From: an uncultured Eubacteriales bacterium
Lineage (GTDB): Bacteria; Bacillota; Clostridia; Christensenellales; QAND01
DNA: 6,528 nucleotides
Direction of reading: 5' to 3'
Assembly (NCBI GenBank): GCA_900546685.1
Contig: UREB01000098.1
Location: 1 to 6,528 of the forward strand
Position 1 is the stretch's first letter; each line of letters starts with the position of its first letter. A program made the translations under genes and the position numbers. Below the pieces are notes generated by a model. That model was given only the letters and a program-made list of their open reading frames with translations. It did not search any database and was not told the DNA's origin. Positions 1 through 5,665 of the stretch are shown here, piece by piece.

Positions 1-296
1 CCGGTCGTATAAAAAGGCTGCCTGGCCTTTTCCACGTCCTCAATGCCAATGCCGCTATCTTCCACTACGACGGTCATGGTGTCTCCCTCTATGGTGCATT
101 GCATCCTGACCTTGCCCGGCTTATTCTGATAACCGTGGACGATAGCGTTGGTCACCGCTTCACTTACCGCAGTTTTTACGTCTGCCATCACCTCCAGTGT
201 AGGATTCAGCTGCGAGAAAAAGGCGCCAGCTGTGACCCTGGCAAAGGCCTCGTTCTGCGAAACCGCATCAAAAATCAACTCCATTTGGTTCTTCAT
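1..296 (-). CDS. spoIIAB: SpoIIAB, anti-sigma-F factor and SpoIIAA kinase (3' end missing)
   Basis: The first 98 residues are visible; the reading frame leaves the window at its left edge. SpoIIAB is a GHKL-fold serine kinase. It holds sigma-F inactive in the predivisional cell and phosphorylates SpoIIAA. The start MKNQMELIFDAVSQNEAFAR closely resembles the Bacillus subtilis protein, including Arg20. The N-box lies at residues 46-55 (E46, N50, H54, G55) and the first G-box at 80-84 (D80, G82, G84). An ARQPFYTT stretch at 91-98 begins the ATP-lid region. The ATG at 296-294 overlaps the spoIIAA stop by four bases (ATGA), which suggests translational coupling and balanced amounts of the two partners. 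A GGGGGAA ribosome binding site lies just upstream, inside spoIIAA. The sigma-F gene would be expected next, to the left of the window, but it is not seen. Identification is very secure; the C-terminal third cannot be judged. Confidence 0.96.
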   Translation of the reverse strand, partial: MKNQMELIFDAVSQNEAFARVTAGAFFSQLNPTLEVMADVKTAVSEAVTNAIVHGYQNKPGKVRMQCTIEGDTMTVVVEDSGIGIEDVEKARQPFYTT

Positions 297-622
297 CCCA
301 CGTTCCCCCTTTTCCCGTCCACTCTTTTCAGAATTTGAAACAGCCCGGAAAGCTGCATTACCTTTTCTATACTCTTGTTCATATGACATACACTGACGCT
401 CCCACCCTTTGATTTCATGCGTTTATATCGGCCCATCAAAACTCCGATGCCGCTGGAATCCATCAAGGTAAGCCCTTTCATATCCAGTCTGAGTTCTTTT
501 AGGTCGTTATCTCGAATATACCCATCCAGCTCTTTGGCCAGTTTCGGCGCGGCTGCATGATCCAATTCCCCTGTAAGCTTTACAATCATTACACTGCCGC
601 GGCGCATGGCTATGGTTTTCAT
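293..622 (-). CDS. spoIIAA: SpoIIAA, anti-sigma-F factor antagonist (STAS domain)
   Basis: This 109-residue protein is one complete STAS domain, slightly shorter than the B. subtilis protein. In its unphosphorylated form SpoIIAA binds SpoIIAB and frees sigma-F; SpoIIAB inactivates it by phosphorylation, and the phosphatase SpoIIE reverses this. The signature LTGELDH sits at residues 16-22. The phosphorylation loop MDSSGIG is at 54-60, with Ser56 aligning with the phosphorylated Ser58 of B. subtilis. The SGLFQIL segment at 92-98 matches the conserved C-terminal SGLFKII. I chose the ATG at 622 because a GGGGG ribosome binding site lies just upstream; Met6 is an internal alternative with no such site. 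It is the first gene of the visible operon, and a sigma-H-like promoter and a Spo0A box lie upstream. No dacF gene precedes it, unlike in Bacillus. Confidence 0.96.
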   Translation of the reverse strand: MKTIAMRRGSVMIVKLTGELDHAAAPKLAKELDGYIRDNDLKELRLDMKGLTLMDSSGIGVLMGRYKRMKSKGGSVSVCHMNKSIEKVMQLSGLFQILKRVDGKRGNVG

Positions 623-653
623 TTGCCTGCCCCCTTTTTTATAATTCTTGTAT

Positions 654-683
654 AATTTCTATTTTCGCACCCTTTGATCCTTT
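654..683 (-). promoter_or_regulatory. Candidate sigma-H promoter of spoIIA
   Basis: On the minus strand AAAGGATCA (683-675) fits the sigma-H -35 pattern RnAGGAwWW at its core. Twelve bases later ATAGAAATT (662-654) fits RnnGAATww with one core mismatch (GAAA for GAAT). The start point would be near 646, about 24 bases upstream of the spoIIAA ATG. In Bacillus and clostridia spoIIA is transcribed by sigma-H RNA polymerase together with phosphorylated Spo0A, so site and gene agree. No good sigma-A -35 element was seen for this gene. The assignment is by consensus matching only. Confidence 0.55.
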
Positions 684-720
684 GAAGAAAAAGCACGTGT
701 TATTGCTAATTCTTACCATT

Positions 721-729
721 TTTGTCGAA
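721..729 (+). promoter_or_regulatory. Spo0A binding box (TTTGTCGAA)
   Basis: TTTGTCGAA contains the full TGNCGAA core of the Spo0A box. It lies in the space between spoIIAA and the penicillin-binding protein gene, 38 bases upstream of the proposed sigma-H -35 element of spoIIA, where activating Spo0A sites are usual. It would also sit at about -60 relative to the proposed promoter of the divergent gene, so it might act on both. A weaker match, TTTGAAGAA at 681-689, touches the -35 element and differs at the central C. Confidence 0.6.
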
Positions 730-768
730 TTCATTCATAAAAATTATTTCCAGCATCTGCCAACGCTT

Positions 769-777
769 TGTTATAAC
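769..777 (+). promoter_or_regulatory. Possible extended -10 promoter of the penicillin-binding protein gene
   Basis: TGTTATAAC gives an extended -10 (TGn followed by TATAAC, five of six matches to TATAAT). No convincing -35 hexamer lies at 16-18 bases; TTTCCA at 747-752 is 19 bases away. Transcription would start near 784 and leave a leader of roughly 22 bases before the ATG at 806. This is a weak call based on one element. Confidence 0.35.
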
Positions 778-805
778 GGATCGGTAAAGCGGGCATACTG
801 AAATC

Positions 806-3127
806 ATGGCAGCTCAAAACAAACAAAAAAAGAATCCGACTTCCCGACGGACGACCATAAAAACATTGAAAACTACCCTGTTATTCTTGTTAATCGGCCT
901 ACTTTGCCTAGGCGCTTTTGCCACCTCTTATCTTTTCAGCCTAGATCTTTCACAAAAGCTAGATCCTCAAAAGATCTATGGCGTTGCCCAAAGTACGCTG
1001 GTGTATGATAAGGATGGAGCCGTGGTTGCCAATATTCATGGGCTGGAAGATCGCGTCTGGATCCCTCTTTCCGACATTCCTGCTCACGTACAACAAGCCA
1101 TCATATCTGCTGAGGACGTACGGTTCTATTCGCACAATGGCGTGGATATCAAGCGTATTTTTGGCGCGCTCTGGCAAGACATCAAATCTGGCTCATTGGA
1201 TCAGGGTGCCTCTACCTTGACCCAGCAGCTCATTAAAAACAGCATGCTGACCCGTGAAAAAACCTGGTCAAGAAAAATAGAAGAGGCTTTTTTATCCATC
1301 GAACTGGAACGCCGCTATACCAAGGATGAAATTTTAGAGATGTACTTGAACTACAATTATTTCGGTGCAGGAGCCTATGGCATAGAGGCTGCGGCACAAA
1401 CATATTTCGGCATTCCCGCCAGTGAGCTGACGCTAGATCAGGGTGCTCTTCTGGCTGGTATTCTAAAATCCTCCGCCAATTATGCGCCGCACTTGAATCC
1501 TGAAAATTCCGTGGAACGGCGCAATCTGGTCTTGTCCTTGATGGAAAAATACGGATACATTACAGCAGACCAATGCGCCCAGGCGCAAGCAGTGCCATTG
1601 ACGCTACATATGAAGGAGGACAATGCCCAATATGGTTGGTACGTGGACGCGAGCCTGGAGGAGGCAGCTTCCCTTTTGCACATTTCTTATGATGATCTAC
1701 AAAAGGGAGGATATCGGATTTATACGGCCATGGATCAACGTATGCAGTCCACCGCCGAAGCGCTATTTGCCGATGCAGAAAACTTTCCGGAAAATGCCTC
1801 CGACGGTACTGTGCCGCAGGCGGCGCTCAGCGTTGTAGACGCCTCTACAGGACATGTATGCGCCTTGATTGGCGGAAGAGAATATGAAGTACAGCGCGGC
1901 TTGAATCGTGCAACGCAGGTAAAGCGTCAGCCTGGATCCGTAACAAAGCCGTTGCTCGTTTATGCCCCTGCTCTGGAAGGAGGATCTTTTACCGCCGCCT
2001 CAATTCTCAAAGATGAGCCAACTGACTTTGACGGATACCAACCTAAAAATTTTGGCGATACATACAACGGGCTGGTTACGCTACGCATTGCCGTGGCAAA
2101 ATCTCTAAATGTACCGGCCGTTTCCGTATTGAATAGCATAGGGCTGGAAACATCCGTTTCCTTTGCCAATTCCATTGGCCTTACCTGCAACCAAGAAGAG
2201 TTGGGGCTTTCCATGGCGCTTGGCGGCTTAAGCGAAGGATTTTCTCCCTTACAAATCTCTTCCGCTTATGCAGTCTTAGCCAATGGCGGCACCTACCATG
2301 CGCCTAAAATGGTTACGCGCATCGAAAACAGCGCTGGGGACGTTCTTTACCAAAGCGATGGGCAGGGCACGCAAGTGCTCGGAGAAGACACCACCTTTAT
2401 CCTCTGCGATATTCTGCAGTCCGTAGTAGAAGAAGGTACCGGCAAAAAGCTTTTTGTAGAAAATGTGCCGCTTGCCGGGAAAACCGGAACCAATGATTAT
2501 GAAGGAAAGGGCAACCGGGACATTTGGTCCGCAGCCTTTAATCCTGATTTTGCCGCCACCGTCTGGATGGGATATGATACCACCGATGAACAACACTGCC
2601 TTCCCCCCTCTGCTACCGGCGGCTCCTATCCTGCGAAAATCATTCAGGCATTATTCGCAAAATATTATGAGGGTCAGGAGGGGCCATGGTTTGCGGCGCC
2701 GCCCACCGTGGAAAAGGTTTCCTTGGACCAAACAGCACTGCTGAGCGGCGAAACAAAGCTTGCAACCGAAAATACAAAGGATGTGTTGGAAGAGTATCTT
2801 TCTGTGGAACAGGTAGCCGCCTTAGCTCAAACAGATTACGGCGCGGCAGTGCTGGAGTTTACTGTAAATTGCAACGAGCAAGGGCAGCCCGTGCTGTCGT
2901 TTTCTCCCAGCAGCGCTGTGGCACAGTATCAAGTGATCCGCGTGCTGGAGGGGCGAGAGGTATGTTTGGATACGCTTTCTTATCAGCAATCCCTAAGTTA
3001 TACGGACACAACAGCACCCATGGAGCAAAACCTGCAATACTATATACAACCCGTAAACGCCGAGGGAGAAAAAACAGGCACGGCTTCCCAGCGCATCATG
3101 ATCCGCCCTATGAAACCCGTGCCATAA
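806..3127 (+). CDS. Class A penicillin-binding protein (bifunctional transglycosylase/transpeptidase, PBP1A family)
   Basis: This 773-residue membrane-anchored enzyme polymerises lipid II into glycan strands and cross-links their peptides outside the membrane. A basic cytoplasmic tail (1-22) leads into one membrane helix (about 23-45). The GT51 transglycosylase domain spans about 60-240, with EDVRFYSH at 103-110 (catalytic Glu103), GASTLTQQ at 134-141 and RKIEEAF from 156. The transpeptidase domain (about 335-620) has all three motifs: SVTK with the acylated Ser378 and Lys381, SLN at 433-435 and KTGT at 559-562. Both activities should therefore be intact. Residues about 675-770 look like a fibronectin type III-like beta domain; there are no PASTA repeats. 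ATG 806 is the first start after an in-frame stop at 785-787, but no good AGGAGG precedes it. The gene is divergent from spoIIA, so a sporulation role (as for PbpF/PbpG) is possible but is inference. The exact subtype cannot be fixed by eye. Confidence 0.95.
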   Translation: MAAQNKQKKNPTSRRTTIKTLKTTLLFLLIGLLCLGAFATSYLFSLDLSQKLDPQKIYGVAQSTLVYDKDGAVVANIHGLEDRVWIPLSDIPAHVQQAIISAEDVRFYSHNGVDIKRIFGALWQDIKSGSLDQGASTLTQQLIKNSMLTREKTWSRKIEEAFLSIELERRYTKDEILEMYLNYNYFGAGAYGIEAAAQTYFGIPASELTLDQGALLAGILKSSANYAPHLNPENSVERRNLVLSLMEKYGYITADQCAQAQAVPLTLHMKEDNAQYGWYVDASLEEAASLLHISYDDLQKGGYRIYTAMDQRMQSTAEALFADAENFPENASDGTVPQAALSVVDASTGHVCALIGGREYEVQRGLNRATQVKRQPGSVTKPLLVYAPALEGGSFTAASILKDEPTDFDGYQPKNFGDTYNGLVTLRIAVAKSLNVPAVSVLNSIGLETSVSFANSIGLTCNQEELGLSMALGGLSEGFSPLQISSAYAVLANGGTYHAPKMVTRIENSAGDVLYQSDGQGTQVLGEDTTFILCDILQSVVEEGTGKKLFVENVPLAGKTGTNDYEGKGNRDIWSAAFNPDFAATVWMGYDTTDEQHCLPPSATGGSYPAKIIQALFAKYYEGQEGPWFAAPPTVEKVSLDQTALLSGETKLATENTKDVLEEYLSVEQVAALAQTDYGAAVLEFTVNCNEQGQPVLSFSPSSAVAQYQVIRVLEGREVCLDTLSYQQSLSYTDTTAPMEQNLQYYIQPVNAEGEKTGTASQRIMIRPMKPVP

Positions 3128-3141
3128 TCCTTTGACAAACG

Positions 3142-3170
3142 AAAAAGCCGCAGCATGCTGCGGCTTTTTT
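3142..3170. terminator. Bidirectional intrinsic terminator
   Basis: A perfect 28-base palindrome at 3142-3169 has a GC-rich stem core (GCCGCAG / CTGCGGC) closed over a CATG loop. It is flanked by AAAAA on the left and TTTTTT on the right. Either transcript would therefore make a stable hairpin followed by a U tract. It lies between two convergent genes, 14 bases after the penicillin-binding protein stop and 16 bases beyond the stop of the acetyltransferase gene, and so serves both. Confidence 0.93.
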
Positions 3171-3186
3171 AGCTTTTTATTGAAGA

Positions 3187-4374
3187 TCAAAAATGATCGG
3201 CCATGTATACATCCTTTTCCACGAAGACCTTTGATAAGGTTTTCTGATTGCCGAGTATTTGCACTGTATCACGATAAGCGATTTCTTCCAGCCCCATAAC
3301 GCCCAACGCGAGCTGGGTAAAATCTGCAATATCCACGGAAAGATCAGAGTTACTCTGTACTTTTGCCACTGTCTGCACATGACCATCCCGATATTGCACC
3401 TCATAAATGCCTTCGTTTTCAGAGAGGAACGCATCCTTGACCTCAATTGTAAACGAACCCGTTCCCTGCGGCATTCTCATGGTTTCCAACACCTTTTGCA
3501 CATGGATTACACGCGCCATGTCATGCGTTACAAATCGATGCTTTGCCAGGTCCGCATTGGGCAGATATTGATAAAATTTCGCTCTGGGTGGCATTTTCAG
3601 CGTTACATTCCTTACCTGCGCACGCAGACCGGACAAAAAAGACAGAATGCCCATCAATGCATTTTCATCCACATAATCGAGATCCGTTACATGGATATCC
3701 AAAGGATCCTCTCCGGCCGGGGCAAAGATTAAATATCCTACCGGCGCTGCTTGATCGTCATAAAAAACGTATCGATAATCCCTATGCAGATATGGATCGC
3801 CGCCCATCATCTTCAGCCATTGCCGATTTGTGCGCACCAAAGCCATGTTATAACGCGCGCTGGCGGCATTGTGGACGGCATTAAAATCATCCAGCGGATC
3901 GCCTGGCTGATGCAGGCGGGCTTGAAAAGGCGTTTTGGCATAAGGAAGCAAACATTCGAGAGAAAATGTATATTCGCTGACTTGGTTGGCCACCGCATAG
4001 CCAAATTGCCTATAATACGGCTGCGAAAATGGGCTGAGCACCGAAAACATAACGCCGTTGCTGCGGTCCTCCGAAAGCACACCGTGCAAAATTGCCCTCA
4101 CACGACCCTTGCCCCGTGCCTCCGGCAGAGAGGATACGGCGGAGATGCCGCCCATGCGTACCTTTTGCCCGTCGAAAAACATCGTATAATCGATGTTTCG
4201 TACCCGTGCCGTCATACGCTCGTCATCATCAAAATACGCCCAAATAGACTCGAAAATTTCTTCCGGCCTATCCGCCTCGTTTTTGGCCTCTTCCCTGGTC
4301 GTTCTTAGAAAGGCAACTCTTTTGATTTGGTCCGCCTTTTCATACTCTTGCAGGGTAATCCGTCTTACTCCCAT
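3187..4374 (-). CDS. Eis-like GNAT N-acetyltransferase
   Basis: This 395-residue protein has the three-part layout of the Eis family: an N-terminal GNAT domain, a second GNAT-like domain and a C-terminal SCP2-like domain (about 290-395). Positions below count from the GTG two codons' reach upstream, i.e. one more than from the ATG. The acetyl-CoA loop is V81-SSLPEARGKGRVR, with the R-G-K-G-R core at 88-92. The PYYRQFGY segment (120-127) provides Tyr127, matching the catalytic Tyr126 of Mycobacterium tuberculosis Eis. The protein ends in Phe, as does Eis, whose terminal carboxylate acts as base. Eis enzymes acetylate amines, including aminoglycosides; the substrate here is unknown. Two starts are adjacent, GTG 4377 and ATG 4374; I prefer the ATG because GGAGG lies seven bases upstream. 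The gene follows galE by 29 bases with no terminator between, so the two are probably co-transcribed. Confidence 0.88.
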   Translation of the reverse strand: MGVRRITLQEYEKADQIKRVAFLRTTREEAKNEADRPEEIFESIWAYFDDDERMTARVRNIDYTMFFDGQKVRMGGISAVSSLPEARGKGRVRAILHGVLSEDRSNGVMFSVLSPFSQPYYRQFGYAVANQVSEYTFSLECLLPYAKTPFQARLHQPGDPLDDFNAVHNAASARYNMALVRTNRQWLKMMGGDPYLHRDYRYVFYDDQAAPVGYLIFAPAGEDPLDIHVTDLDYVDENALMGILSFLSGLRAQVRNVTLKMPPRAKFYQYLPNADLAKHRFVTHDMARVIHVQKVLETMRMPQGTGSFTIEVKDAFLSENEGIYEVQYRDGHVQTVAKVQSNSDLSVDIADFTQLALGVMGLEEIAYRDTVQILGNQKTLSKVFVEKDVYMADHF

Positions 4375-4381
4375 CACAACG

Positions 4382-4386
4382 CCTCC
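4382..4386 (-). promoter_or_regulatory. Ribosome binding site that decides the acetyltransferase start
   Basis: GGAGG on the minus strand lies seven bases before ATG 4374 but only four before the in-frame GTG at 4377. The spacing favours the ATG, which shortens the protein by one residue. Confidence 0.75.
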
Positions 4387-4403
4387 TATCAGTTATTTTA
4401 TGC

Positions 4404-5423
4404 TCAAGATTCTTGGTATCCCTGTGGGTTTCTCTTTTGCCAGCGATAGCTATCTTCGCAGCATTGCTCTATGGTTTTTCTCGTTACAAAGCCAAGCTGC
4501 TCTTTGGCCTTTGTGACTTCTGCGTAGCATACTGGCAGATCACCGGCCCTTCGCGGAGCAAACTCATACGGAATCTCTACACCGGTGGACTTGATAAAGG
4601 CATGTACCAATTCCAACACGGAAACGCCACGGCCTGTACCGATATTAAATGCCTCCACGCCCTTATTTCTCAAGGCATAATCCACTGCAGCCACATGGGC
4701 CTGCGCCAAGTCCATGACATGGATAAAATCCCGGATACAGGTGCCATCTGGCGTATCATAATCATTGCCGAAAATGGATAACTTCTCCCTTTTCCCCACC
4801 GCAACCTGTGAGATATACGGCATAAGGTTATTAGGAATGCCGTTGGGATCCTCTCCGATGAGGCCGCTTTCGTGCGCGCCAATGGGGTTAAAGTAACGCA
4901 ACAGCACCACCGACATCTGCGCATCTACCTTTCCGACATCGCGAAGAATCTGTTCGCCCATCCATTTTGTCCAGCCATAAGGATTGGTGCAGGCGCATAC
5001 ATCCTCTTCCTTGAGCGGCATGGCGTTATGAACATCGTAGACCGTTGCTGAAGAGCTGAATACAAAGCATTTTGCGCCAAACTCTGCCATGACCTTTAAA
5101 AGACTGATCGTACAGCCAAGGTTATTTTGATAATACATCAGCGGCTTTTCTACCGACTCTCCGACCGCCTTGAAGCCCGCCCAATGAATGACGGCATCGA
5201 TTTTATGCTTAGCAAAAATCACGCTGAGCTCATTTTCGTTTTTTATATCTATTTGATAAAAAGGAATCTCCTGTCCTGTAATCTGTTGCACACGATCCAA
5301 AGCTGCCTTTTTACTGTTGGACAAATCATCCGCAACAATGACTTTATGCCCGGCCTGCAACAGCGCAATACAGGTATGCGTTCCAATATAGCCCGCACCC
5401 CCTGCGCAAAGAATGGTTGCCAT
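4404..5423 (-). CDS. galE: UDP-glucose 4-epimerase (GalE), possibly also acting on UDP-GlcNAc/GalNAc
   Basis: This 339-residue extended short-chain dehydrogenase interconverts UDP-glucose and UDP-galactose in the cytoplasm, feeding galactose use and surface glycan synthesis. The NAD-binding GGAGYIG is at residues 8-14. SSSATVY at 123-129 supplies Ser125 (Ser124 of E. coli), and PYGWTK at 148-153 supplies catalytic Tyr149 and Lys153. Long stretches match E. coli GalE, for example RYFNPIGAH, PNGIPNNLMPYI and the RDFIHVMDLA region. The residue matching E. coli Tyr299 is Cys299 (GDLPVCYA), as in human GALE, where a small residue lets N-acetylated sugars fit. I chose ATG 5423 over a GTG at 5480 because GAGGAG lies eight bases upstream of the ATG, the NAD motif then starts at the usual distance, and the 19-residue extension has no family match and would overlap the promoter. 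It is the first gene of a likely two-gene operon. Confidence 0.96.
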   Translation of the reverse strand: MATILCAGGAGYIGTHTCIALLQAGHKVIVADDLSNSKKAALDRVQQITGQEIPFYQIDIKNENELSVIFAKHKIDAVIHWAGFKAVGESVEKPLMYYQNNLGCTISLLKVMAEFGAKCFVFSSSATVYDVHNAMPLKEEDVCACTNPYGWTKWMGEQILRDVGKVDAQMSVVLLRYFNPIGAHESGLIGEDPNGIPNNLMPYISQVAVGKREKLSIFGNDYDTPDGTCIRDFIHVMDLAQAHVAAVDYALRNKGVEAFNIGTGRGVSVLELVHAFIKSTGVEIPYEFAPRRAGDLPVCYAEVTKAKEQLGFVTRKTIEQCCEDSYRWQKRNPQGYQES

Positions 5424-5431
5424 GACATTTT

Positions 5432-5437
5432 CTCCTC
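5432..5437 (-). promoter_or_regulatory. Ribosome binding site that decides the galE start
   Basis: GAGGAG on the minus strand, part of a GGAGAGGAG run, sits eight bases before ATG 5423. The alternative GTG at 5480 has no such site and lies upstream of the proposed -10 element, so it would not be in the transcript. Confidence 0.8.
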
Positions 5438-5462
5438 TCCAATGTTCTATATATACGAATGA

Positions 5463-5471
5463 ATTATACCA
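5463..5471 (-). promoter_or_regulatory. Extended -10 sigma-A promoter of galE
   Basis: The minus strand reads TGGTATAAT: a perfect TATAAT (5468-5463) preceded by the TGn extension. No good -35 hexamer is found 16-18 bases upstream, which extended -10 promoters can tolerate. Transcription would start near 5456, about 33 bases before the galE ATG, and would run on into the acetyltransferase gene. Confidence 0.6.
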
Positions 5472-5520
5472 TAGAAACACATGGATACCGGTACAAGAAC
5501 AACATTTTCTATAATTAGGG

Positions 5521-5549
5521 TTGATTTTTTCTTGATTTTGTAATAAAAT
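5521..5549 (+). promoter_or_regulatory. Possible upstream promoter of the peptidoglycan-binding protein gene
   Basis: TTGATT (5521-5526) and TAAAAT (5544-5549) are 17 bases apart, matching the sigma-A consensus at four and five of six positions. The region is AT-rich, so a chance match is quite possible. Use of this promoter would give a leader of about 110 bases, and the direct repeat at 5539-5555 would cover its -10 element. Confidence 0.3.
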
Positions 5550-5555
5550 TGTAAC
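5539..5555 (+). promoter_or_regulatory. WalR-type direct repeat (TGTAAT-N5-TGTAAC)
   Basis: Two hexamers, TGTAAT at 5539-5544 and TGTAAC at 5550-5555, are separated by exactly five bases. This fits the WalR (YycF) consensus TGTWAH-N5-TGTWAH at every position. WalR is the OmpR-type regulator that controls cell-wall hydrolase genes in low-GC Gram-positive bacteria. The gene downstream encodes a secreted peptidoglycan-binding protein, which fits such control. PhoP-type regulators read related repeats, so the regulator is not certain. Confidence 0.5.
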
Positions 5556-5616
5556 AAATCACCGGGATGGGATAGAAATTCTTTAAAAATTTATATCCTT
5601 TTCATGCGATTTATAG

Positions 5617-5622
5617 TATAAT
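5617..5622 (+). promoter_or_regulatory. -10 element (TATAAT) before the peptidoglycan-binding protein gene
   Basis: This is a perfect TATAAT about 43 bases before the ATG at 5666. The -35 position 17 bases upstream (TATCCT, 5594-5599) is poor, as expected for a promoter that needs an activator. Transcription would start near 5629. The WalR-type repeat would then lie at about -74 to -90. Confidence 0.45.
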
Positions 5623-5665
5623 ATTTCGTGTTGAATACCCGAGAAAAGAAAGAAAGGATGTACCA

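Noticed and set aside
99..396. Plus-strand frames opposite spoIIAB and spoIIAA
   Set aside because: The minus-strand reading gives clear SpoIIAA and SpoIIAB sequences, so these are shadows.
2463..3135. Plus-strand frames 2463-2744 and 2686-3135 inside the penicillin-binding protein gene
   Set aside because: They lie in a second frame of an intact gene, have unnatural Arg- and Pro-rich composition, and match no family.
3259..4308. Plus-strand open frames opposite the acetyltransferase gene (3259-3732, 3543-3884, 3751-4308)
   Set aside because: All are antisense to a well-supported gene, overlap each other, and show no recognisable motifs or start signals.
5424..5480. Longer galE reading from a GTG at 5480 (19 extra residues)
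   Set aside because: The extension overlaps the -10 promoter element, lacks a ribosome binding site and does not match the family. ATG 5423 has a good site and gives the usual N-terminus.
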